From contig CM077147.1 in the NCBI GenBank assembly GCA_039583875.1, forward strand, positions 155,023,846-155,087,845: a stretch of 64,000 nt of DNA. Reading direction: 5' to 3'. Shown in pieces: positions 51,729 through 62,845 of this stretch. The notes under the pieces are model-generated. The model saw only the letters and a program-made list of their open reading frames with translations, made no database searches and was not told the origin of the DNA. A program made the position numbers and the translations under genes. How positions within the stretch are numbered: position 1 is the first letter of the stretch; the number at the start of each line of letters is the position of its first letter. The DNA is from Platanthera guangdongensis (taxonomy: Eukaryota; Streptophyta; Magnoliopsida; Asparagales; Orchidaceae).

Positions 51729-53010
51729 TGATTTAGGCTACGGTGTTTGACGCTATAACGACAAAGGGAGTAACACATACGCCTCTCTATTTCCAATATT
51801 ACGCTCACACAATAACTAAACGCAGCACACCCACAAACAATGTTATCAACTATCGCTAACGTACGGTAGCCACGTCGATTAAAGATCGAACAAACGACTA
51901 GAGGCCGATGTTCTCTTAAGCTAAAAGGACCAATCTTGGGTCCGACCGAGCGATGGTTGTACCAAAAGAGATCTACCGAAAGGTTCGGTTCGGAAATGGT
52001 AGATCTCCCCCAACAAAACGAAAGCGAGGCTTGCCAAACCTCTCGGAAAATAAAACAATTAGAAAGAACAACACATGCGATCGGAAAGATAAGCCACGAA
52101 CGAAAAACGATTCCAAAGAAACACAAAGGTATTCCACCAATTAAAAATCTAAAGAGATAAGAATCACACAAGAGGTAGAAGATCTCGTTACCCAACCGGA
52201 ATAGATGATTCCGGTTCACTTTCAAGGATCGTTCTTCCATGACTCCACCGGAGTGTCGCCGGATGGAGAGAAACTTGTCCGCTTCCTTTGCTTCACGCCG
52301 GGATGGAGGAAAAACCACAAAGGGAGAAAAAACACCTTTGATCTTGGACGATTTCACTATGGAAAGGGGCTGATTTGGGGGCTCTTGATGGAGGTCGGTT
52401 TTTGGATAAGGGAGAGGATGGTGGTTCGGTTTGGGGTGTGGAAGTGAGGGTCGGCTTGAGAGTGGCGGCCGAATCTTGGGAGGTGGAGTTGAGCGGAAAC
52501 CGAGGGGAGCAAAGGAGGAAAGGGGAGGAGGGAAGAGGAGGGAGGCCGAGCAAGAGGATGGGAGAGGAAGGGCGGCCGGCGGCCAAGAGGAAGGGAGGAA
52601 GAGGGGGGCCGAATTTTGCCTAAGGGGGAAAAGAGAGGTGAGGGGGAAATTCAAATTTTGAATTCAAAGTTTTAATTTTTCAATCTCTAAGTAAAACCAT
52701 GAAAGTCCATGTCTATATATAGGCTTTACAAAATGCATAGACTATGTGCAGCCCACTAAATAAAAATAAATCAACAACTAAAATACTTAAACATTACATG
52801 ATGAAAATAAAAATGCAAATAGAAATAAACTAAATAATATTTAAAAGTCTTCATCTCATGTAGCTCCACATCATGTAGTCATCATCTTCAACATGTAGGA
52901 GAATGTCATCGTCGTCGCCATCATCATCTTCAACTTTAACACATTGGGGGTTGTCACCATCGTCGTCGCTGTCGTCGTCATCATCTTCAACTTTAACTTG
53001 GGGGTTGTTG
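51729..53010 (-). repeat. Element F 5' LTR, main part (continues at 62779-62840)
   Basis: From TGATTTAGGCTACGG; aligns with 47663-48955. Interrupted within the minisatellite by element E at 53011; the last 62 bp are at 62779-62840. Total ~1344 bp, matching the 3' LTR length. Confidence 0.92.
53006..53010. repeat. Target site duplication of element E (TGTTG; right copy TGCCG 62779-62783)
   Basis: The F 3' LTR has TTGCCGCC at this place, so TGCCG is ancestral and the left copy has two C-to-T changes. Confidence 0.75.
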
Positions 53011-55319
53011 TGTAACATCCCCTATCCGTCGCATAGCATATAGCAGTAGGTCCGGCCGGGGCCCGACGCCATATACTACAGACAAACCGGGTGGTTACTC
53101 AATGAAAACCATCCAACTAATCATAACGTCCTACACAGAGCATTCTAGCGGAAGCAGTTTAATAAGTTGCAATAAAGAACCCAGCACAAAAGCATGAATG
53201 TCCACTAATACCAAATAGGAATGTCGTACATACACGAGTACAAGCCTTAAGGCCTTACAAAATGGTTTACTTCAATATTACATGTTTTACAAACCACGGC
53301 ACGCAGGCCGGTCATACATGAGTAAAAGCAGTAAACACTCCAATTAGGCCTTCGAGGGCCGGCTTCGCAATTTGGGCTTTAGCCCGCTATTGACCGCTTG
53401 GTCCAGCTGCACCTGCAAGCAACAAAACCACCGCACGGTGGCAAACAAAGGCAACGGTCAGCAATGCTGACCAAATTATAATGATCCCGCCCCCAACTCG
53501 GGGCGACGATGCTCCTTCCCTGCATTTCATTAGCATAAGCGAGCAATATGTCAATATTCATTTCATCACAGGCGTAGGCTCACACGGCCACACACCTCGT
53601 GCTCTCAGGGCACATTCTCGGTGAACCGATCGATGCCACGTCAGTTAAAGCCATAGACATTCCGGACCCACGACCGCCACTTTGACGGCCAAACCTATGA
53701 GCATTTTGTCTTCCCGGCATGGGTCACGACAATTTAAGCCATAGACCGCCGAAGACCCTCATCTATGCCAACGGCAAGTGCCACGTAACCTTAGGTCTCT
53801 TTAACCGAACGACATAGAAATGGGTACGGTTTCATCTAACCCGTGCTCACATCGCAATGACAATATAAGTCATATGCGCAGGTCAAACTTCTCCCGAGTC
53901 CCATTTTTGTCACACAATTCACATAACTCGATTATGTTCAAGTTGGCTCTCAGGCCTCCAACTTGGCAAGATCACGCATCCGCCCAGTTTTCTGGGTGCA
54001 CCTTTGGGTTAATCCCCAAGGCTGCCTATTGCAATCTACCACGTAGAAAAACTCGAAAAACAAACAATCGCACGGAGTCTTCCCCGGCATTTATGCAATG
54101 CAACATCACTGATCCAGACCAACATGTACGGGTAGGTTTCACACATCATGCCTATGTCTGTTCTCGCTTACGGACTCTACACAACGAGTACTTTACATAT
54201 CTACCCGAAGGAACGCCTCCAACTCACCGCAAACTCGCGAGAGCGGGATTCCTATGCAAAGAAGGAGAGCTACACATGCTCAAGAAGAGAATCGTTACAC
54301 TAGCATTCTTCCTCGGCGCCATGGAAATGTAAGCGGATGAAAAGTACCGCAATCTCTTCGCCTCCATGGATCCGAAATCGGCTCGCGATTTGGAGCTTCG
54401 AAGCTCCTCCAATGGCCGGATCTAGCTTCTTCTTCCTCCTTTGGCTCTCCTCTCTCTCTTGACTTAGAAAGAGAACCACTCAAGTAAAAATGAGGGTTTC
54501 TAGGGTCCAATACCGAGTATATCCAAGTACTAACAGCCCTCAGCCGTTAGATCCTTAATTAAAGAAACGAACGGCCACGATCCAGATCTAAAATGCAGAA
54601 TCTGGGCCGAACACGGCCTGGCACACGCCCGTGTCCAGGGTCATGTGCCTCATTCGCCGTCAAAATCGACGCGCCTGGAACAACACACGGGCATCGAACA
54701 CGCCCGTGTTCGACCTGACACGCCCGTGTTCCAACTGACACGGCCGTGTGGTCGGCCGTGTGCCCCCATCGATTTATCCCGAAAACAACCCGAGAACTAC
54801 ACGGGTTCTTGGACACGCCCGTGTCCTAACCCGTGTCTACCTCAACATGCCTGGGCGCCAGGCCGTGTACATAGTCTCGACAATTGACACTTCGTCGAGC
54901 GAAGTTCGTCGACCTCACGACACAGCCTTGGACACGCTCGTGTCCTAGGCCGTGTATCTTGTCTCGACACATCGTCGAGCAAAATTCGTCGACTCCCCGG
55001 GACGAGTGTCGACACGGGTCGACACGCCCTGCGACACGGCCGTATCGCAGGCCGTGTGCCATGTCTCGACACTTCATCGAGCGAAAAATGTCGACTTTGC
55101 GGGCTGAGTGTCGACACGGGTCGACACGCCTGTGTCGCAGGTCGTGTGCCCTGTCTCGACACTTCGTCGAGCAAACTTTGTCGACCTCTCGACCAACTCG
55201 TCGACACAAGCCTGACACGCCCTGGGACACGCCCATGTCCCAAGCTGTGTGCCTCCTGCCAGAACCCAAAACTGGCCCAAAACGTCACTCGTCGCTCTTT
55301 TAAGTTTCAGGGTGTTACA
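53011..55319 (-). repeat. Element E 3' LTR (2309 bp)
   Basis: From TGTAACATCCCC to GGGTGTTACA; aligns with 60506-62778. R-region motif GGTCCGGCCGGGGCCC near 53052. PPT (minus AAGAGGAGGAGAGT) adjoins at 55320-55333. Confidence 0.93.
54605..55260. repeat. CACGCCCGTGT / TCGTCGAG motif array in E 3' LTR (same in 5' LTR 62100-62715)
   Basis: Repeats of CACGCCCGTGTCC, CGGCCGTGTG, GACACTTCGTCGAGC and GTGTCGACACGGGTCGACACG. The 5' LTR copy lacks ~35 bp between two GCGACAC/TCGACAC sites near 62610, an internal slippage deletion. Confidence 0.88.
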
Positions 55320-58300
55320 ACTCTCCTCCTCTTAAAAGAATTTCGTCCACGAAATTATATAAAGGAAAGACATACACAAAACCAAAGTTTGTACCTGAGC
55401 GGAACAACTCCGGATACTCGTCAAGCATAGTCTGCTCTCGTTCCCAAAAGAGCTCCTCACGACCGTAATTGTCCCACCGGACCTTGACCATCCTGATCTC
55501 TTTATTGCGTAACCGCTTGTCCTCTGAGTCCTCAATCCGCACGGGCTTGACTTTTGTCGTCAACCCACTATCCACCGGCACTTGATCAACTGCGATCACT
55601 TGCGAAGGCTCTTGCACCGCCTTCCGAAGCACCGAAATATAGAATACATCATGTAATCCACCAAGCTCCACTGAAAGCTTCAACTGATAGGCTGCTTCAC
55701 CCACTCGCTCAAGAACCTCAAACGGCCCAAGCTACCTCGGGCTTAGCTCTTTCAATCGCCGCACCCGCGAGACATCCTTGAACGGCTTGATCTTTAAGTA
55801 CAACCAATCGCCCATAGCGAACTCCACGTTCCTGTGCTTGGCATTATAGTACTTCGCTTGCCGGTCCTGAGTGATAAGAAACCTCTCTCGAATGGTTCTC
55901 CCCAACGAAGTAGCATCCTCCACTTCTAATCGCTTAGACAACTTTGACTCACCTGTTTCTAACCAAGACAACGGCGTGCGACATCTTCTACCATATAAAG
56001 ATGGTCTTCTCATTGCTTTCCAAAGTCCAAGACCCACATGCGGAGCATGTCTTCCATAGTCCAATTGACCCTCTCGGTCTGACCATCCATTTGCGGATGA
56101 AAGGCTGTGCTGAATTTTAATCTTGTTCCCAACATTTGCTGCACTAGCCTCCAATCATTGGACATGAACCGCTCAACTCGGTCACTCACGAGAATGCGAG
56201 GCACACCGTGAAGCCGTACTATAATATCCACATACAGTTTTGCCAACTTCTCCACTGGATCATCCTTCATATGCGGAATGAAATGCGACACCTTTGTTAG
56301 CCGATCTACGACCACCCAAATGGCGTCGTTCCCCTTTTGCGACCTTGGCAAATCGTGCACAAAGTCCATAGAGATGTCATCGAATTTCCACTTCGGAATA
56401 GGCAAGGACTTAAGAAATCCTCCCGGCTTGTGGCACTACGTCTTCACCAAGGCGCAAGTTTGGCACTTCACCATGTAGAGCGCCACATCTTTCTTCAAAC
56501 CCGGCCACCAAAATAGTTTCTTTGCATCGTGGTACATCTTTGTGCTCCCCGGGTGAATCGAGTACTTAGTATGGTGTGCCTCGTAAAACAATTCCACCCG
56601 CAGATTGCCCACACTTGGGACACACAGACGACCGTCTTTCCAAAGTAATCTGTCCTCCACGACAAATTGGGAATTTGACCCATCAGAGCCTCTTCCTTGA
56701 ACTGCTTCATATGGACATCCATATCCAAAGCCTGCCGAATCCGATCAGCCAGGTCATATTGGACTTCAGTCCAATTTAGTACTGCTTCAGCACTTGATTG
56801 CTTATCTACACAAACAATCTCCAACGCCTCCAACTCCCGCACCGACCGCTCATCATGCATCGATAGCCAATTGGCTTGAGCTGGGGCTAGGGGTGTGCAT
56901 GAAAAACCGAAAACCAACAAAACCGCCCCGAACCGCCCAAACCGAACCGATTTTACAGCGAACCGAACGACTCGGTTCGATTTTGATTTTCCTCTCTGAA
57001 AAACCGAACCGCTCCGACTAGTAATACATGTAAAAATATTACCAATAATGATCTTTGAACTATTTTTATTAACTAAATAATGTACACAAATTATATCAAC
57101 TTAATAATTTTTATATCATTTGAACCAAAATAAATTTTTGTAATGCATATTTTATGCATCAAGAAGAATTAAACATTTTGTTTAAGTGATTTTATTTATA
57201 TCTTTTTATATTTATTACTCGATTTCGCAATAAAAATATTCAATCATAATTTTTTTAATGTAACATGAGCTATTAGCTGTAATATATTATATGTAAATAA
57301 AGCTTGATGATATTTATTTTTTACTTATCATACCATTTTTAAAATTTTCTTGAGATATTTAAGTACACAATTATTTAAAATAGTATAACTGAAAAACCGA
57401 AAACCGAACCGAGTAAACCGACCAAAAAACCGAACCGAACCGATAAACATCGGTTTGGTTTCGGTTTGGGTCCAAACCGACCCAAACCGAACCGCTTGCA
57501 CCCTTAGCTGGGGCTCGGCGACTCAACGCGTCCGCAATCGCATTCACTTTACCAGGCACGTAGTGGATCTTGAATGTATAGTCTCCCAAGAACTCCATCC
57601 ATCTATGATGTCGCATATTCAGATCCTTCTGATCAATCAGATACTTCAGGCTCTTGTGACCGGTGTAGATATCCATCTTCAGACCGTACAAATAATGTCT
57701 CCACAATTTCAAGGCAAAAATCACGGCCACTAACACCAAGTCATGGACCGGATAGTTCCTCTCGTGCACTTTCAGCTGTCTCGAGACATAAGCTATTACA
57801 CTTACGTGTTGCAGTAGCATGCAACCCAAACCGCTGCCCGAAGCATCGCTATAAATCTCATAGCCTTCGGTCCCACTCGGCGAACTCATTACAGGTGTCG
57901 TGGTCAACCGACATTTCACTCCTCAAAAGCTCGCAAGCACTCCGTCATCCAAATGAACTTCTGCTCCTTCCTCGTTAAAGTAGTGAGAGGTAACGCTATC
58001 CGCGAGAAGCTGTCTATGAAGCACCAATAATAGCCGGCAAGCCCCAGAAAGCTCCGGACTTTCGCTACCGTAGAAAGCTCAGGCCACTCCCGTATCGCAA
58101 CAATCTTCGTCGGATCCACTGCAATACCTTCCCCACTCATTATATGACCGAGGAACGCCACTGAGGATGACCAAAACTCGCACTTCGAGAACTTGGCATA
58201 CAACTGATTCCTCTTTAGCGTCTTCAAAACCAAATGAAGATGCTTGAAGTGATCTTCCTCACTCTGCAAGTACACCAAAATTTCATTGATGAAGACGATC

Positions 58301-59139
58301 ACAAAATGGTCCAAGTACTCACTAAAGGTCCTGTTCATCAAATTCATGAACACTGATGGCGCATTGGTCAGCCCAAACGGCATGACCGTAAACTCGTAAT
58401 GCCCGTATCTTGTACTGAACGTTGTCTTAGGGATACCACTCTCCCTTATCCTCCATTGATAGTACCCAGACTTGAGATCCAACTTCGAGTACACTGTCGA
58501 CCCGACCAACTGATTAAAAAGATCATCGATCCGGGGGATCGAGTACTTGTTCTTCTCCGTCAACTTGTTGAGCTCCCGATAATCAATACCTAGCCTCAAG
58601 CTTTCGTCCTTCTTCTTAATAAAGAGCACCGGTGTGCTCCAAGGCGAAGAACATGGATGCACCTACCCTTGCTCCAACAACTTTTGTAGTTGAACCTTCA
58701 ACTCCGCCATTTCCTTAGGAGCTAGTTGATACGGAGAGCGTGACACAGGCTTTGCACCTGGTACGAGCTCTATCGTAAAATCTATCTCCCGTTGAGGCGG
58801 GGCTCCAGGAAGATCTCTAGGGAACACATCAGGGTATTCCGCTACCACTGAAATACTATCCAACGCGGGCTTCGGCTTTGCAACCTCCACTAGTATAAAG
58901 AACAGCTCTGCACCAGCACGAACCGCCTTCACCACCTGAAGAGCAGACATCAACGTCTTGCTCGACCCCTTTAAGCCCGTAAAGGTCGTCTCACGACTAG
59001 CTCCTAGCTTGACTTCCTTGCTACCGCAATCGATATAGGCTTGCTGCTCCGAGAGCCAGTCCATGACAAATATTACGTCGAACTCCCCTAGCGGTAGTAA
59101 CGATACTTGGAATTCAAAGTCTTGGCTCCCTGACCACAC
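55315..59139 (-). pseudogene. Element E pol (RT, RNase H, integrase), split by a MITE
   Basis: 58663-59139 keeps the post-protease linker (LPLGEFDVIFVMDWL, YPDVFPRDLPGAPPQREIDF); the DTGA protease site is missing. RT is at 58662-57916 after a TAG, with DYRELNKL and [12 protein letters not shown], but the catalytic box reads FINEIL instead of FxDDIL. RNase H is at 57919-57515 ([24 protein letters not shown]). The MITE follows at 56888-57506. The integrase zinc region is at 56660-56436 (CQTCALVK), its core at 56405-56010 (SMDFVHDLP, SDRVERFMSND, HPQMDGQTERVN), and the C-terminus with a chromodomain-like end (VKVRWDNYGREELFWE) at 55704-55315. The stop codon is formed with the LTR (TTGTAA). Not functional. 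Confidence 0.9.
56888..57506. mobile_element. hAT-like MITE (619 bp) in element E
   Basis: Starts TAGGGGTGTGCATG and ends CTTGCACCCTTA, imperfect inverted ends. Flanked by identical 8-bp GCTGGGGC at 56880-56887 and 57507-57514, the TSD length of hAT elements. Both ends carry dense AACCGAACC/GGTTCGGTTT repeats facing inward; the centre (57020-57380) is AT-rich. No coding capacity. Confidence 0.9.
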
Positions 59140-59379
59140 CTAAACGCAACAGATACTACCCGAGCGCATTGAGCGTCATTGGACCATAACACATCCAATT
59201 TGTCTCTTACCATCGAAGGAGGTACTTCGACGCGCAATATAGTTCCTAAATAAAGGAATGCGAAGCTTCGTAAACGAACGGTGCTCTCGCCAGATAAAGT
59301 AAAGTCGTAACAAAGCTTAGCACAAGCAGTTCTAAGCTAACATGCACAAGGGCGACAAGTATTTAAGGCAAAACTATCT
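59140..59379. other. Degraded gag-protease junction of element E
   Basis: No open frame and no DTGA motif between the gag stop and the first pol piece. The protease active site has been deleted or is unrecognisable here. Confidence 0.6.
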
Positions 59380-60213
59380 TTAAACCATACATGTCCTCAC
59401 GACGGAGTGCTTCCTCCAGGGCTTTAGGCACTCACGGGCATAATACCCCGGCTCCCCACAGTTGAAACATGCGCCCGGGGTCCGACCCGTAGTCGCCCCA
59501 GAAGCACCAGAAGGAGCTTGACCCGAAGTCCTATGCTTCTTATACCATTTTTGATATCCAGACTTTGAGGTGTTCGACACTTTGAATGTCGTCTCTTTTG
59601 CACTAAAGTCCTCGACTGCTCCTGACATAGCTTTCTTGGCCTTCCGAGCACCTTTCCAACAGTCTCGGGCAAAGTGCCCTTTCTTTCCACAAGTGTGACA
59701 AGTGGAAGTAGTTTTGCTAGTCGATGTCATAGCCCCCTTCTCCAGCATTCTGTCGGATGCAGCTCCTATGGGGCTTGCATAGTTCGATACCATGGTCGCT
59801 GGCATCTGAAGGGTCTTCCTCAAATCTGCCTCCAAAGATCTAGCTGATTCCACCAAGGCTCGGAATCCCAATAACTTTGGTCCTAGCAGTATAACTCGTA
59901 ACTCGGCGCGCAGGCCATTATAAAATCTATCGACTGTAGCTTGCTCATTATCCAACTCGAAGCATGGGTAACGGCTTATCATAAAAAATGCTTGCAAATA
60001 TTCCTCAACTGTGTGCACTCCCTGCACTAAGTGCATATTCAGCTGCTGGCCCGATGGTCTACCAAAGGTCATCTGCTCCATCACACCATCCGGCGTTGAA
60101 GCCACAACAGGGGCGCAGGGTTGTACATTTCCTCCAAGTTGTGCACCCGTCATAGCGAACACCGCTTCAACGATCCTTCTAACGGTTTCATACGAAGGAG
60201 GGGTCTCGAACAC
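59380..60213 (-). CDS. gag: Element E Gag with two zinc knuckles
   Basis: A 277-codon open frame. The capsid part is at residues ~60-130 (TVEEYLQAFFMISRYPCFEL, FYNGLRAELRVILLGPKLLG). Knuckle 1 is CHTCGKKGHFARDC (~residue 175). Knuckle 2 is CFNCGEPGYYARECL (~residue 250), where Tyr replaces the His ligand. It binds and packages element RNA. The frame is intact although pol is dead. The N-terminus is short for chromovirus Gag; the reading region upstream of 60213 has a stop, so the first part may be lost. Confidence 0.85.
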   Translation of the reverse strand: MFETPPSYETVRRIVEAVFAMTGAQLGGNVQPCAPVVASTPDGVMEQMTFGRPSGQQLNMHLVQGVHTVEEYLQAFFMISRYPCFELDNEQATVDRFYNGLRAELRVILLGPKLLGFRALVESARSLEADLRKTLQMPATMVSNYASPIGAASDRMLEKGAMTSTSKTTSTCHTCGKKGHFARDCWKGARKAKKAMSGAVEDFSAKETTFKVSNTSKSGYQKWYKKHRTSGQAPSGASGATTGRTPGACFNCGEPGYYARECLKPWRKHSVVRTCMV

Positions 60214-60492
60214 CTCAACGGGCGCACTAAACTCCTCAGAAACCAGACATTATGGCGGTCCAGCACCGCTTCTGGTCACCTATAGTGGTACAAAACACCG
60301 TTAAGCGACCAAATAAAATTGCAAACAGCAATTATAGGAACACGCAGGTTCCTCAAACACATGTATTTTCATTCCTAAGTGGACATTCATGGGTTCTTTT
60401 GTTGTTATAACGATGACGCACACACATGTGCTCACCACCCCTTAAAAAGAATTCGTCCACGAATTCATGTTAAGCCTGACCGAAACCAGTAG
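60214..60492. other. Leader between PBS and gag of element E
   Basis: Contains remnants of the Gag N-terminal region close to 60214 and a non-coding leader after it. GAATTCGTCCACGAATTC (60449-60466) is a perfect 18-bp palindrome. Confidence 0.5.
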
Positions 60493-60502
60493 TCTGATAC
60501 CA
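60493..60502 (-). other. Primer binding site of element E (tRNA-iMet type)
   Basis: Minus strand TGGTATCAGA, three bases from the 5' LTR start at 60506. Confidence 0.9.
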
Positions 60503-60505
60503 AAT

Positions 60506-62778
60506 TGTAACACCCCATATCCATCGCATAGCATATAGCAGTAGGTCCGGCCGGGGCCCGACGCCATATACTACAGACAAACTGGGTGGTTACTCAATGG
60601 AAACCATCTAACTAATCATAACGTCGTACACAGAGAATTCTAGCGGAAGCAGTTTAATAAGTTGCAATAAAGAACCCAGCACAAAAGCATGAATGTCCAA
60701 TAATACCAAATAGGAATGTCGTACATACACGAGTACAAGCCTTAAGGCCTTACAAAATGGTTTACATCAATATTACATGTTTTACAAACCACGGCACGCA
60801 GGCCGGTCAAATATGAGTAAAAGCAGTAAACACTCCAATTAGGCCTTCGAGGGTCGGCTTCGCAATTTGGGCTTTAGCCCGCTATTGACCGCTTGGTCCA
60901 GCTACACCTGCAAGCAACAAAACCACTGCACGGTGGCAAACAAAGGCAACGGTCAGCAATGCTGACCAAATTATAATGATCTCGCCCCCAACTCGTGGCG
61001 GTGATGCTCCTTCCCTGCATTTCATTAGCATAAGCGAGCAATATATCAATATTCATTTCATCACAGGCGTAGGCTCACACGGCCACACACCCCATGCTCT
61101 CAGGGCACATTCTCGGTGAACCGGTCGATGCCACGTCAGTTAAAGTCATAGACATTCCGGACCAACCACCGCCACTTTGACGGCCAAACCTATGAGCATT
61201 TTGTCTTCCCGGCATGGGTCACGACAATTTAAGCCATAGACCACCAAAGACCCTCATCTATGCCAACGGCAAGTGACACGTAACCTTAGGTATCTTTAAC
61301 CGAACGACATAGAAATGGGTACGGTTCCATCTAACCCGTGCTCACATCGCAACGATAATTTAAGCCATATGCGCAGGTCAAACTTCTCCCGAGTCCCATT
61401 TTCATCACACAATTCACATAACTCGGTTATGTTCAAGTTGGCTCTCAGGCCTCCAAGTTGGCAAGATCACGCATCCGCCCAGTTTTCCGGGTGCACCTTT
61501 GGGTTAATCCCCAAGGCTCCCTGTTGCAATCTACCACGTAGAAGAACCCGAAAAACAAACAATCACACGGAGTCTTCCCCGGCATTTATGCAATGCAACA
61601 TCACCGATCCAGACCAACATGTCCGGGTAGGCTTCACACATCATGTCTATGTCTGTTTTCGCTAACGGACTCTACACAACGGGGACTTTACATATCTACC
61701 CGAAGGAACGCCTCCAACTCACCGCAAACTCGCGAGAGCGGGCTTCCTATGCAAAGAAGCAGAGCACACATGCTCAAGAAGAGAATCGTTACACTAGCGT
61801 TCTTCCTCGGCGCCATGGAAATGTAAGCGGAGGAAAAGCACTGCAATCTCTTCGCCTTCGTGGATCCAAAATCGGCTCGTGATTTGGAGCTTCGAAGCTC
61901 CTCCAATGGTCGGATCTAGCTTCTTCTTCCTCCTTTCGCTCTCCTCTCTCTCTTGACTTAGAAAGAGAACCACTCCAGTAAAAGTGAGGGTTTCTATGGT
62001 CCAATCTCGAGTATATCCAAGTACTAACAGCCCCCAGCCGTCGGATCCTGAATTAAAGAAACGAACGGCCACGATCCAGATCTAAAATGTAGAATCTGGG
62101 CCGAACACGGCCTGGTACACGCCCGTGTCCAGGGTCGTGTGCCTCATTCGCCGTCAAAATCGACGCGCCTGGAACAACACACAGGCATCGAACACGCCCG
62201 TGTTCGACCTGACACGCCCGTGTTCCAACTGACACGGTCGTGTGGTCGGCTGTGTGCCCCCATCGATTTATCCCGAAAACAACCCGAGAACTACATGGGT
62301 TCTTAGACACGCCCGTGTCCTAACCCGTGTCTACCTCAACACGCCTGGGCTCCAGGCCGTGTACACGGTCTCGACACTCGACACTTCGTCGAGCGAAGTT
62401 CGTCGACCTCACGACATGGCCTTCGACACGCCCGTGTCCTAGGCCGTGTGCCTTGTCTCGACACATCGTCGAGCAAAATTCGTCGACTCCCCGGGACGAG
62501 TGTCGACACGGGTCGACACGCCCGTGTCGCAGGCCGTGTGCCATGTCTCGACACTTCGTCGAGCGAAAAATGTCGACTTCGCGGGCTGAGTGTCGACACG
62601 GGTCGACACGCCCTGCGACACTTCGTCGAGCAAACTTCGTCGACCTCTCGACCAACTCGTCGACTCAAGCCTGACACGCCCTGGGACACGCCCGTGTCCC
62701 AGGCCGTGTGCCTCCTGCCAGAACCCAAAATTGGCCCAAAATGTCACTCGTCGCTCTTTTGCGTTTCGGGGCGTTACA
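60506..62778 (-). repeat. Element E 5' LTR (2273 bp)
   Basis: From TGTAACACCCCATATCC to GGGGCGTTACA, followed by TGCCG and the rest of the F LTR. Aligns over its full length with 53011-55319. Confidence 0.93.
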
Positions 62779-62840
62779 TGCCGCCATCGCCGTCGTCGTC
62801 GTCATCTTCAACTTTAACACGTTGGGGGTTGCCTCCATCA
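62779..62840 (-). repeat. End of the element F 5' LTR
   Basis: Minisatellite continuation (CATCTTCAACTTTAACACGTTGG) ending TTGCCTCCATCA, then TSD CTGAT of F. Confidence 0.88.
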
Positions 62841-62845
62841 CTGAT

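Larger units (their letters stand above)
53011..62778 (-). mobile_element. Element E: Ty3/gypsy chromovirus (Tekay/Del-like), inactive
   Basis: 3' LTR 53011-55319, pol 55315-59139, gag 59380-60213, PBS 60493-60502, 5' LTR 60506-62778, all on the minus strand. Inserted in the F 5' LTR. A hAT-like MITE (56888-57506) splits pol. RT catalytic residues are lost, the protease core is missing and stops are present, yet both LTRs are complete and similar. Confidence 0.93.
47265..62840 (-). mobile_element. Element F: pol-less LTR retrotransposon with a Gag-acidic ORF (TR-GAG-like)
   Basis: 3' LTR 47663-49000 (preceded by the SINE-like dimer), PPT, interior 49001-51714, PBS 51715-51725, and 5' LTR 51729-53010 continued at 62779-62840 after element E. 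TSD CTGAT. The interior codes for a Gag-start ORF but no protease, RT, RNase H or complete integrase, so it must use enzymes from another element. LTRs are similar over their whole length. Confidence 0.88.

Noticed and set aside
51692..52654. 320-codon open frame through the F 5' LTR and PBS
   Set aside because: It lacks an ATG near its 5' end (it opens with TTG), it is frameshifted in the 3' LTR copy, and it follows a Pro-rich composition. Probably chance in a GC-rich leader.
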